Assembly (NCBI GenBank): GCA_028342535.1
Contig: JAOLWQ010000001.1
Location: forward strand, 186,001-250,000
Direction: 5' to 3'
DNA: 64,000 nt
Source of the DNA: Methylophilaceae bacterium
GTDB taxonomy: Bacteria; Pseudomonadota; Gammaproteobacteria; Burkholderiales; Methylophilaceae
The notes under the pieces were generated by a model. That model made no database searches. It saw only the letters and a program-made list of their open reading frames with translations, and was not told where the DNA came from. The position numbers were made by a program, and so were the translations under genes. This document shows positions 31,758-41,154 of this stretch, piece by piece; the first letter of the stretch is position 1; each line of letters begins with the position of its first letter.

Positions 31758-33065
31758 ATGAGCTCATTGCTGATAGAAAAAAAGGAAGAATTAACTAAAA
31801 AGTTATGTTCTGTAAAAGAGCCAATAATAATTTATGGCGCAGGAGTTGCTGGCCAAGTATTACTAATTGCATGTAAGGAAGCTGGAATTCAAATTGAAGC
31901 CTTTTGCGATAATAACATTAAGAAAAAAGGCAGTATTTTAAATAGTCTAGAGATTATCCATACTGATGATATTAAAAATAGGCATCCAGAAGCAATTTTT
32001 ATAATATCTTCAGCAGACATAACAGACATAAAAGATCATTTAGTTGCTTATGGATATTTAGAAGCTAGCTTATACCCAGGAGGCTTAATTCTTAAGGGAT
32101 TTGATTTTAGTGAGTTTAAAAATCACTACGAACCTTACAATAATGAAGATAAAGATAAAGGATTTGTTGAGTTTGCAATTTCGAGCACGATTGAATGCCA
32201 TGAAGGATACTTAGACCCTAAAAAAATATTTATGAGAAGTGTTGATATTGTTGTAACTGAGAAATGCACAATGAAGTGTGTGGACTGTTCAAATTTAATG
32301 CAGTTTTTCGAAAAACCAGAAAGTTATGAAATTGATGAAATGAATAAAGCAATAGAGTTGCTTTGCTTGTTCTCTGACCAAATATTTGAGTTTAGAGTTA
32401 TTGGTGGAGAGCCATTTGTAAACAAGAAAGTACATAATGTTATTGAGAAGCTTATATCAGAATCAAAAGTGAAAAGAATTGTTATTTATACCAACGGAAA
32501 TGTAATTCCAAGAGAAAATCAAATTGAATGCCTAAAGCATGAAAAAGTACTTATGAATATTACTGATTATTCTAGATCTGGTGAAAAAATCGAAGACGAG
32601 TATACAAAAAAATTATCTAGATTTGTAAGAACTACAGATAAGCTTGAGCAACTTTGTATCGATAACGAAATTGATTATCGCCGACATCCACCAGAAAATT
32701 GGACCGATTGTGGGCGTATAGAAAATTTTAATAGGACAATAGAAGAAAATCAAAGGATATTTGATGAGTGCTGCTGCAAAAATCTTACTACATTGTCAAA
32801 AAATGAATTACATCGATGCCCTTTTTCTGCACAGATAACTAGGTTGGGTGTATGTGATGAAAAAGAAGATTATATTGATTTAACAAAGCACACAGACCTA
32901 ATTGCCAATCGTAAAAAACTTAAAAAACTTTTGGATGATAAGAGTAGCCTAAAAGCCTGTGATTTTTGTCCAGGGCGAGCACTTCATGACCCACAAATAA
33001 TTCCTGCAAAACAAATTAAAATGCCTTTACCATATAAGCGTAATGTTGAATTGAGTGATTCTTAA
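31758..33065 (+). CDS. Radical SAM protein with N-terminal Rossmann-like (PglD/CoA-binding type) domain
   Basis: N-term IIIYGAGVAGQVLLIACKEAGIQIEAFCDNN; central CTMKCVDC and FRVIGGEPFVN; Cys-rich C-terminus. Confidence 0.82.
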   Translation: MSSLLIEKKEELTKKLCSVKEPIIIYGAGVAGQVLLIACKEAGIQIEAFCDNNIKKKGSILNSLEIIHTDDIKNRHPEAIFIISSADITDIKDHLVAYGYLEASLYPGGLILKGFDFSEFKNHYEPYNNEDKDKGFVEFAISSTIECHEGYLDPKKIFMRSVDIVVTEKCTMKCVDCSNLMQFFEKPESYEIDEMNKAIELLCLFSDQIFEFRVIGGEPFVNKKVHNVIEKLISESKVKRIVIYTNGNVIPRENQIECLKHEKVLMNITDYSRSGEKIEDEYTKKLSRFVRTTDKLEQLCIDNEIDYRRHPPENWTDCGRIENFNRTIEENQRIFDECCCKNLTTLSKNELHRCPFSAQITRLGVCDEKEDYIDLTKHTDLIANRKKLKKLLDDKSSLKACDFCPGRALHDPQIIPAKQIKMPLPYKRNVELSDS

Positions 33066-33103
33066 TTCTAAGTAATCATTATCCCCAATAAAGTAAGATA
33101 TAT

Positions 33104-34150
33104 TTATAAGGTAAATTTAGCAGTTTTTAAAATTGCATCCTCAAGAGATGTCCATTCCCTTACTTCAAGTGCTTCTCTAATTTTTTCTGTATTTGGAAGA
33201 TAAATATCTCTTCTAAAATTTCCTTCATGCAAATTTTTATCTTGGATGATTACTTTTTTAGAAGGGGCAATAATATCTCTTACCATATTAGCTAATTCAA
33301 TAACCTGTATTCGTCTTTCGGATCCCACATTAAAAATACCTTCTACATCCCTAACAAGAAGTTTTATTAGCCAAATTAAAGTATCTGATATATACAAGTA
33401 GGACCTATAAGGAGATCCATTACCATTAATTAGAATATTCTCATTAAAAATAGCATCATTAATAAAATTTCCAATTGCATAATGTATATCTAATGGTAAA
33501 TATGGACCAACAAATGAAAAGCATCTAGCAATTTTAAAATTAATATTATTTTCTATACTCATTTTAGAAATAATATCTTCAGCAAGTATTTTTCCTTTAG
33601 CTAATCCATTTCTTTTTTCAAGTTCTAGGGAGTGACATACATCACTTTCATCTTTCATGTCTTTAGAAGATGATCCATAAACAACACCGGACGAAGTAAA
33701 CAAAATTTTTGAAATATTATTTTCTATTGCAATTTCCATAATATTTTTTGTACCATTAAATAAAGTTTTAGTTTTGTTATTATCTGTCTCACCATTAAAT
33801 GTTTCTTCAGCTGATGTTGCAGCCATATGCAATAAGAAATCAAATTTATTAGTAATTTTTTTAAGATCTAAAATATCTATTTGAATTATTTTTAGAAATT
33901 TATTATTTTTATAATGAGGATTTTCTAAGAAAAATTTATTTTGATCTCTTGTTATTAAAGTAGTTAAAATATTTGTATTATAATTTTTGTTAGTATAGAA
34001 AATTAAACTGAGAAACCATTTTCCAAAAAAACCAGTTCCTCCTGTAATTAAAAGAGACTTATTTGATAGTAAATTGAATTCTTTTTTACAATTATTAAAA
34101 ATAAAATTTAAATCAGATTCAATATCATATTTAATCATCATTATTTCCAT
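33104..34150 (-). CDS. NAD-dependent epimerase/dehydratase (SDR)
   Basis: LLITGGTGFFGKWFLSLIFY; SSGVVYGSSSKD; RSYLYISD. Confidence 0.88.
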   Translation of the reverse strand: MEIMMIKYDIESDLNFIFNNCKKEFNLLSNKSLLITGGTGFFGKWFLSLIFYTNKNYNTNILTTLITRDQNKFFLENPHYKNNKFLKIIQIDILDLKKITNKFDFLLHMAATSAEETFNGETDNNKTKTLFNGTKNIMEIAIENNISKILFTSSGVVYGSSSKDMKDESDVCHSLELEKRNGLAKGKILAEDIISKMSIENNINFKIARCFSFVGPYLPLDIHYAIGNFINDAIFNENILINGNGSPYRSYLYISDTLIWLIKLLVRDVEGIFNVGSERRIQVIELANMVRDIIAPSKKVIIQDKNLHEGNFRRDIYLPNTEKIREALEVREWTSLEDAILKTAKFTL

Positions 34151-34652
34151 TAATTAATGATTCATAGGGGGCATGTTGTTTAATAATATTTATTGGGGCT
34201 TTATCATGCCAAGACCATTGACCATTTTGAGGCTCGCCTTCATTATATTTTCTTTTTATATCAGGCTCACTTTCTGGCCTGCATTCATAAAGAAATGTTA
34301 TGAAGTGACCTCTGATATCTCTATTTTCAGCAAATAATTCCTTTATGGTTATTGGATCTTTGTTATGCGTAATAGACATTCCTAACTCAGATTCTGCAAC
34401 TTTATGAATTCTAGAAGAAAAGGTTTCTTTAAAGCGTATAATTCCACCTGGAATATGCCAGCCAGGACCATAGTATTTGTCATCTCTCCATATGAGGAGT
34501 GTTTGTTTTTTTTTATTTTTAATTAATAGGTCCACATTTGCCATGGCAGTTATGGAGCTAGCAAAGTAAAATAATTCATCAGGCAAGCCATCCCGTGGGT
34601 CAGGGATAATCTCCTTAATTTTCTTTAAGTATGACTCTAAAATATTACTCAC
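34131..34652 (-). CDS. Nudix hydrolase, GDP-mannose mannosyl hydrolase-like
   Basis: GPGWHIPGGIIRFKETFSSRIHKVAESELGM Nudix-like box, degenerate relative to GX5EX7REUXEEXGU. Confidence 0.8.
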   Translation of the reverse strand: MSNILESYLKKIKEIIPDPRDGLPDELFYFASSITAMANVDLLIKNKKKQTLLIWRDDKYYGPGWHIPGGIIRFKETFSSRIHKVAESELGMSITHNKDPITIKELFAENRDIRGHFITFLYECRPESEPDIKRKYNEGEPQNGQWSWHDKAPINIIKQHAPYESLINGNNDD

Positions 34653-35797
34653 TCAATAATCTCAAGGTGATCTTCGCGTACAATTGCAATATTCTTAATA
34701 AAGGGATATTTATTAGATATGATTCTCTTTACTTCATCAGAATAACCAGCTGCAATAATAATTAGTGCATCAGGGTAACTATTTTCTAATTGCTCTGGCG
34801 ATTCAATTTTGATATTAGTACCGGAAGTATATTTATTTTGTTTAAAGTGTGCTGAATCTACTATATAGTTTATATGTTTGGCAATTCCTGATAAAGAGAT
34901 AATAGCTAATGACTGATGACCAGCTCCCCATATAACAATATTTTTATTATTAAATTTTTTAATATAGTTAGCAAGTTCATTATTTAATGAATTAAATTTA
35001 TCCATAAAATTATGAACTAGAAGAGGGGTTCTTTTCTTAACCTCAACAGATAAAATATAATCATGCCAAATTGTTTTGATTGAGATAATTTCAAATCCAT
35101 TACTTTGTAGTATTTGTGAAAGTGAATTCTTATCAAAATAAAAAATATGGTCAGTAATGAATTCTGTATAAAGTCCTTTTTTCTGAATCATTTCAAAATT
35201 AGGCACCTCAATAATTCCATATGCTTCTTCTGCTAATAAGTCCCATAAGATACTCAATGCTTCCGAGGGATTAGGCCAATGCTCCATAAAGCTAAAGATG
35301 CCAAATGCATCATAGCCTTTTTGGGGTTGATCTTGAATTACCAATTCACCATCTAAATAACCTTTACTTACTTCTAAACCTTTTGTTTTACACAAAGCTA
35401 AATTCTTATCAGAGTATTCCAAACCAAATGCTTTTTTAATACCAATTTTTCTTATAATATCTAGATAATCACCAGCACCACAACCAATTTCAATATATTT
35501 TTTATTAGATAGTTTATTTAACTCTATCCATTCTTTAAATTGTTGTATTCTAAAATTTTCCATTTCTTTCGAAACAGATACTGCTCTAATTACTTCTTTA
35601 TAATATGGAACAGGATCCAATATATGTTGCACTAGATTACATTTTGAACATTGGTAAATATCAAGGTTTACATTATTGTCTTTCTGATCAGGGTCATTAT
35701 GAAAATCCTGAGCTGATATAGGCGAGTCTTTATAAGATAAAAGTGGCGGTTCAAATAATTGACTTTTACATGATCTACATTTTAAATTAGCACTCAT
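34649..35797 (-). CDS. SAM-dependent C-methyltransferase-like protein with N-terminal zinc ribbon
   Basis: CRSCKSQLFE...YQCSKCNLVQ; IEIGCGAGDYLDII; C-terminal IVIWGAGHQSLAII. Confidence 0.85.
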   Translation of the reverse strand: MSANLKCRSCKSQLFEPPLLSYKDSPISAQDFHNDPDQKDNNVNLDIYQCSKCNLVQHILDPVPYYKEVIRAVSVSKEMENFRIQQFKEWIELNKLSNKKYIEIGCGAGDYLDIIRKIGIKKAFGLEYSDKNLALCKTKGLEVSKGYLDGELVIQDQPQKGYDAFGIFSFMEHWPNPSEALSILWDLLAEEAYGIIEVPNFEMIQKKGLYTEFITDHIFYFDKNSLSQILQSNGFEIISIKTIWHDYILSVEVKKRTPLLVHNFMDKFNSLNNELANYIKKFNNKNIVIWGAGHQSLAIISLSGIAKHINYIVDSAHFKQNKYTSGTNIKIESPEQLENSYPDALIIIAAGYSDEVKRIISNKYPFIKNIAIVREDHLEIIE

Positions 35798-37612
35798 TTA
35801 ATTTTTTATTTTTTTAGAAGCTGAGTTTAGCGGGTATATCATTTCTTCTTTTAGTTGCTCCCTTGATAGAAGGGGCGTCATATCCTCTAGTGGCATGGAT
35901 AACATTGATCCATTTTTTTGAGGTATTGCTGCAGATTTTGGCCACAAAGTGTCATCTGATTTTAAAGAGATATCACAAACGATAGATGTTTTACTTTTTA
36001 GAACTGCATTTATTCCTTTACTCAAGCTATTTAAATCCTTTACTTTAAAAGAATTAATACCTATTGAGCTAAATATTTTACATATATCAGGTAAGTACAA
36101 GTTTGATTCTGGACCAGTAGCAATATATCTTTTATTGAAATAATTTTTCTGGGTATTTCTAATTGATGCATAACCGTTATTGTTGAGAATGAATAATTTG
36201 AAAGGTTTTTTTGATAGCTTTAATGTCAAAATTTCTTGTAAATTCATTAATAGACTACCGTCACTTTCAATACATATTATTTCTTTATATTTATTTGAAT
36301 TTAAAGCTCCAATTAAGGCAGGCAACCCATAACCCATAGCACCCAATCCTGATGTCAGAAAAATTCTTTGCCCGGGCTTATTCCTAAAGGCCATATAAAA
36401 AGACTCAATAGCTAAGCCTGAGCTTCCTGTTACGATTAATGAGTTTTTTGGCAATTGATCCGATAAGAAATCAACTAACTGAAGATGACTAATTTTTTTA
36501 TTATTAGTAAATTTATTTCCATCATTAATTGGATATTTTTTTTTCCATTCATTACATTTTTTTATCCAGTTAGAAAATCTTTTGACATTATTTTTAGTTG
36601 ATTTGCTGTTTAAATTTTCTATAAATAACTTAGCATCCATATTTATCTTAAAATCAATTTTCATTTTAAATTTATGTAATTCATTTAAGTCAATGTCGAC
36701 AATTATTTTCTTTGCATTTTTAGCAAAGTTTTTTGGGTTGTATGCGGTAATAATATTATCTAGTCTTGCTCCTATAGAAATTAATAAGTCCGAATTTTGA
36801 ATTGCAAAATTAGGCGCTCTAAGTGCTACAGTTCCAGGCTTTCCAATATTTAACTCACTTGAGTCTGGTATTAAATCCATTGCATTCCATGTTGTCACCA
36901 CAGGTATTTTTAATATTTTGCACATTTTTGTAAAATCTTTTGATGCTTTAGACAATCTAATGCCATGACCAGCTAATATAATTGGTCGATTTGAAGAATT
37001 AATTAAATTAAGAATTTCATTGTATTTATTGAAGGATTTTTTTTTATTTGAAAGAGCTTTAAATTCGATGAGAGTTTCTGCCGCGATTGGGGCGGCTTGA
37101 ATATCAAGTGGTATATCTATCCAAACAGGACCTTTTCGACCTGTTGTTGCTAAGTGGTAAGCCTTTTCTAGCTCAGATCTAATTTTTTTTGGGTCTTTAA
37201 CAGTTGTAGCATACTTTGTAATGGGCTTTACTATAGAGACTATATCTACTTCTTGAGGCCCCATTTGCCTAACTCCAGAATTACCTTTTAAATCTGATGT
37301 CTTCACTTGACCAGAAATAATCATTAACGGAACAGACTCGATCCAAGCACCAGCTACTCCGGTTATTGCATTAGTTGATCCTGGACCGGTGGTGACTACT
37401 GCAACCCCAATATTTTCAGTTACTCTTGAATATGCTTCTGCAGAAATGGATGAAGCTTGTTCATTGTGGTTGGCAACATAATCTAAACCTTTTTTGCATT
37501 GAATGGCATCATTTAAAAACATAGCCCCACCACCAGGGACCATAAAAACACAATCTACTCCAATTTTTTTTATAAAGGATGCTACATAATCTGCAACTCT
37601 AGTTTTTTGCAT
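35798..37612 (-). CDS. Thiamine pyrophosphate-dependent enzyme, acetolactate synthase-like
   Basis: HNEQASSISAEAYSR; ESDGSLLMNLQEILTLKLSKKPFKLFILNNNGYASIR. Confidence 0.9.
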   Translation of the reverse strand: MQKTRVADYVASFIKKIGVDCVFMVPGGGAMFLNDAIQCKKGLDYVANHNEQASSISAEAYSRVTENIGVAVVTTGPGSTNAITGVAGAWIESVPLMIISGQVKTSDLKGNSGVRQMGPQEVDIVSIVKPITKYATTVKDPKKIRSELEKAYHLATTGRKGPVWIDIPLDIQAAPIAAETLIEFKALSNKKKSFNKYNEILNLINSSNRPIILAGHGIRLSKASKDFTKMCKILKIPVVTTWNAMDLIPDSSELNIGKPGTVALRAPNFAIQNSDLLISIGARLDNIITAYNPKNFAKNAKKIIVDIDLNELHKFKMKIDFKINMDAKLFIENLNSKSTKNNVKRFSNWIKKCNEWKKKYPINDGNKFTNNKKISHLQLVDFLSDQLPKNSLIVTGSSGLAIESFYMAFRNKPGQRIFLTSGLGAMGYGLPALIGALNSNKYKEIICIESDGSLLMNLQEILTLKLSKKPFKLFILNNNGYASIRNTQKNYFNKRYIATGPESNLYLPDICKIFSSIGINSFKVKDLNSLSKGINAVLKSKTSIVCDISLKSDDTLWPKSAAIPQKNGSMLSMPLEDMTPLLSREQLKEEMIYPLNSASKKIKN

Positions 37613-37629
37613 ATAGCTTTTATAAACTT

Positions 37630-39147
37630 TTATAAATTTTTATAAAAATTTATAAAAGTTTTCCTGTGTTTATTTAAGGTTATTTTATCATCAATATAGA
37701 ATGAGTCATCTGTGCTATGTGTGTCCGATATTTCTTCAACAATAGCCCCTTTTTTACTTGAAAATTTGTGTACCATTCCTTTTTCAATTGTTATGACTTC
37801 ACCGAGCTTCATTTTAATATTTTTATTATCCAATGTAAGAGTAAGGTCCCCATACATTAAAAGAAATGACTCTTCTTTCTTTTTATGAAATTGAGCTGGA
37901 TGAACTTGACCAGGCAGAGAGATTAATAATTTTTTACAATATGCTCGATTAATTAATGTGAAAATCACCATTCCGTATTCATTAAATTTTTCTAGGCCGT
38001 AATGATGTGATATTTCCATTTGAATTGAAGATGGAAGCTTTATTTCTGCAGCTGATATTATCTTATTAACTTTTTTTGTAATTTCCTCTAGTATTGATCT
38101 TTGATAAGAAATAGACGAATTATTTTTTGATACAGCTTCATCTTTCTTTATTTCAGTTTTTGCTTTGAATGAGGAATATTTGGAATAGTCATTAGCAGTA
38201 TATTGATTTTGTTTAGGGGGGAATGCAAAGTAAATATCTTTGCTTAGAATGACATCTCCTTTGTTAATTTTTTTCTTAACAAAAATCCCTCTTCTTAGAG
38301 AATGTAAACTTTCCTGCTCCACATTATTTATAAGACTTCTTTTATTGCCTTCTCCACAAATCTTCATTGCATTAGATAATGAGTTTAACCATTGTTCAAA
38401 TTGATGAGGACTAACTGAATATCTATTAATTGGGTATTCGGCTGTTGGAAGCGCCACATGCTTTTCAAATATTTTTGCTCCTTTTGCAACCGCTATCGAA
38501 ACCAAGTTAAAATTATTTGGATCTTCATGTGTTGAATAACCAATAGTTGTATCTGGATAACGATTTCTCAAATAATCAATTTGGGATAAATTTAATCTTT
38601 CATCTTTAGTTGGGTATTCTGCTACACAATGCATGATTGCAAATTCTTTCTTTCTATTTTTAAAGAATGAGATAACGTTATCAATATCAGTTTCTGATGC
38701 TCCTGCGGTAGAAGCAATAATTGGCTTATTAATTTTAACCATATCCTCGAGAAGGGGCCAGTCTGTAAAAGAACAACTAGCAACTTTCAAAATATCTATA
38801 TCCTGTTTTAATATTAATTTTAAAGAATTATTATCAAATGGTGTCACCATAGCTTGGTAACTATTAGATTTGATCTTTTGGACTAATTTATTAAAATTAC
38901 TTTCGGTGAGTCTGGTTTCAGAAAATCTTTTGACATAGTGATTATTGAGATCGTTTTTTACAGATTTGTGTATAAAAGTTTCAAGATCTCTATATTGCAT
39001 TTTAAATGCAAAATTAAGATGTTTAAATTTTTTACAAATTTTTGAAAAAGTATTAATCAGATCGATGCCATGTTCTACATCGCCCATATGATTATTTGCT
39101 ATTTCAAGAACAATTAAATCTTTTAATTTATTATGCATCTTCAACAA
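37630..39147 (-). CDS. NeuB-family sialic acid synthase-like protein with SAF and C-terminal cupin domains
   Basis: EIANNHMGDVEHGIDLI; STAGASETDID; GYSTHE; RRGIFVKKKINKGDVI (SAF); HPAQFHKKKEESFLLMYGDLTL (cupin). Confidence 0.9.
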   Translation of the reverse strand: MLKMHNKLKDLIVLEIANNHMGDVEHGIDLINTFSKICKKFKHLNFAFKMQYRDLETFIHKSVKNDLNNHYVKRFSETRLTESNFNKLVQKIKSNSYQAMVTPFDNNSLKLILKQDIDILKVASCSFTDWPLLEDMVKINKPIIASTAGASETDIDNVISFFKNRKKEFAIMHCVAEYPTKDERLNLSQIDYLRNRYPDTTIGYSTHEDPNNFNLVSIAVAKGAKIFEKHVALPTAEYPINRYSVSPHQFEQWLNSLSNAMKICGEGNKRSLINNVEQESLHSLRRGIFVKKKINKGDVILSKDIYFAFPPKQNQYTANDYSKYSSFKAKTEIKKDEAVSKNNSSISYQRSILEEITKKVNKIISAAEIKLPSSIQMEISHHYGLEKFNEYGMVIFTLINRAYCKKLLISLPGQVHPAQFHKKKEESFLLMYGDLTLTLDNKNIKMKLGEVITIEKGMVHKFSSKKGAIVEEISDTHSTDDSFYIDDKITLNKHRKTFINFYKNL

Positions 39148-39181
39148 TTAATCCTATGTAAATATTCGTATTCAATTACTT

Positions 39182-40117
39182 TTAAAAGTTTACACGTTCT
39201 GATTCAACAACTAGAGGCATATTTCGAATTCTGCTGTGGATTGTGCCAATGTATTCACCAATTAAACCTAAAAAAAACATTTGTATTGATCCAAAAAAGA
39301 ACAAACCAATAAGTAATGGTGCTACACCTACATTAAAAGAAGTCCAAAAAAATAATTTCATGAATAAATAACTCATAGCAAGAATAAAACTTAAAACAGA
39401 CAAAATAAATCCAAATATAGCTAAGAGCCTTATTGGAAATTTTGAATGATTAGTAATGCCTAACATAGCTGTTGCGTATAGGTTATAAAAAGTACTATCT
39501 TTTGAAACCCCTTTTTTTCTTTTCGGCTGTATAAAATTCACAATACCAATTGGAAAGCCAATTTCTACTAATGCCCCTCGAAAAAAGGGAATGGGGTCTG
39601 GTGTATTTCTAAGATAATTAATTACATCATGATCAACTAGCCCACTCCCAGTAGAGTTTTCGATTGGAGGGACCTCTGAGATTTTTGTTAAAATTCGATA
39701 ATATACCTTTCTCAAATTGGATATAAATTTTGATTCTTCGGTTTCTTTTTTTACAAGAACAGCTATTTTAAATCCTTCTTCCCATTTTTTTATTAAATCT
39801 GGGATAACCTCTGGGGGATCTTGAAGATCTGATGCAATCTGAATACATGCATCTGATGAGACCTGATTTAGTCCATACATGTGTGAACATTCAGAGCCAA
39901 AATTTCTTGCATTTACTATCAACTTAACTTTTTTATTCTTTTTTGCTATCTGCTTAATTTTTTTAACAGTTCCATCACTAGATGCATTATCAACAAATAA
40001 ATATTCAAAGCTATATTTAGGAATTTTTGCTACTATTTTAGATAAACGATCATACAGTTCGTCAATATTATCTTCTTCATTAAATGTACAAAGAAGTATG
40101 GTTATAGTTTTTTTCAT
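39182..40117 (-). CDS. GT2 polyprenyl-phosphate glycosyltransferase (GtrB/DPM1-like)
   Basis: TILLCTFNEEDNIDELYDRL; ASDLQDPPEVI; C-terminal TM pair. Confidence 0.92.
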   Translation of the reverse strand: MKKTITILLCTFNEEDNIDELYDRLSKIVAKIPKYSFEYLFVDNASSDGTVKKIKQIAKKNKKVKLIVNARNFGSECSHMYGLNQVSSDACIQIASDLQDPPEVIPDLIKKWEEGFKIAVLVKKETEESKFISNLRKVYYRILTKISEVPPIENSTGSGLVDHDVINYLRNTPDPIPFFRGALVEIGFPIGIVNFIQPKRKKGVSKDSTFYNLYATAMLGITNHSKFPIRLLAIFGFILSVLSFILAMSYLFMKLFFWTSFNVGVAPLLIGLFFFGSIQMFFLGLIGEYIGTIHSRIRNMPLVVESERVNF

Positions 40118-40494
40118 TTTTTAAATACCACATTTTTATTTAAAATATAACTAAGTATCGCACGAGGAATTATAATTATTGCTCCAGCAATTTCATAACT
40201 TATATCAAAATTATGGATAAAAGAAATTCCAGCAATTGATATAAGGTACAGAAAAATAGTAACAAATACAAATTTATAGAAAAGAGTATTATTTTTCGAA
40301 TTAAAAACTAATCTTCCCGTTGTAAAAAAATTAAATATTGTTCCTATCAATGTAGAAACAAAGGCTGCAATTGTAAAATTAAAACCTAATTGCAGAATTA
40401 CCCAATAAATACCATAACCAACAATTGTGTTTAAAACACCAACTATAATAAATTTTGTGAATTGTATTCTTTTTAATATTAGATTAAATATCAT
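40114..40494 (-). CDS. GtrA-like membrane protein
   Basis: FTKFIIVGVLNTIVGYGIYWVILQLG; four TM segments; overlaps GtrB-like gene. Confidence 0.9.
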   Translation of the reverse strand: MIFNLILKRIQFTKFIIVGVLNTIVGYGIYWVILQLGFNFTIAAFVSTLIGTIFNFFTTGRLVFNSKNNTLFYKFVFVTIFLYLISIAGISFIHNFDISYEIAGAIIIIPRAILSYILNKNVVFKK

Positions 40495-40681
40495 TTCTTT
40501 ATTATAGGCTAATATTTTTTTTATTAGTCTGGGAATGATAGATATTTCGGTTAATAAATATCATTAATTTTATCTAAATATTATTTTTTTATCCTTCTAA
40601 ATGCTTATTAGATATAAAATTAGTATTATACTAATTTGAAATGTATTAATTAGTATTTTCAATTTTTTATTATTAGGAGTA

Positions 40682-41110
40682 ATGAAAATGGCTTTAAAAG
40701 GAAGTAAGACAGAACAAAATTTAAAAGATGCGTTTGCAGGTGAATCTCAAGCAAATCGCCGTTATCTTTATTTTGCAGCAAAAGCTGATGTAGAGGGTTA
40801 TAACGATGTTGCAGCTCTATTTCGCTCTACTGCAGAGGGAGAAACTGGTCATGCACACGGTCATTTAGAATATCTTGAGGAATGTGGCGATCCTGCAACA
40901 GGCCTTCCTATCGGTACTACAGAAAATAATCTCAAGGCCGCAGTAGCTGGAGAGACTCACGAATATACCGATATGTATCCTGGTATGGCAAAAACTGCTA
41001 GAGACGAAGGCTTTGATGAAGTTGCAGACTGGTTTGAGACACTTGCTAAAGCTGAGCGTTCTCATGCTAACCGCTATGAAAAAGCATTAGGTGAGCTAGT
41101 AGCTATGTAA
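40682..41110 (+). CDS. Rubrerythrin-like ferritin-fold protein
   Basis: [35 protein letters not shown]. Confidence 0.93.
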   Translation: MKMALKGSKTEQNLKDAFAGESQANRRYLYFAAKADVEGYNDVAALFRSTAEGETGHAHGHLEYLEECGDPATGLPIGTTENNLKAAVAGETHEYTDMYPGMAKTARDEGFDEVADWFETLAKAERSHANRYEKALGELVAM

Positions 41111-41141
41111 AAAAATCCGGGGATATTCCCCGGTTTTTTTG
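41111..41141 (+). terminator. Rho-independent terminator after rubrerythrin
   Basis: ccgggga-tat-tccccgg followed by T7. Confidence 0.85.
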
Positions 41142-41154
41142 TTTAACTATATCT

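Noticed and set aside
37630-39147. Sialic acid biosynthesis locus
   Set aside because: Only a NeuB-family synthase is present; no recognisable NeuA or NeuC and a non-standard set of partners
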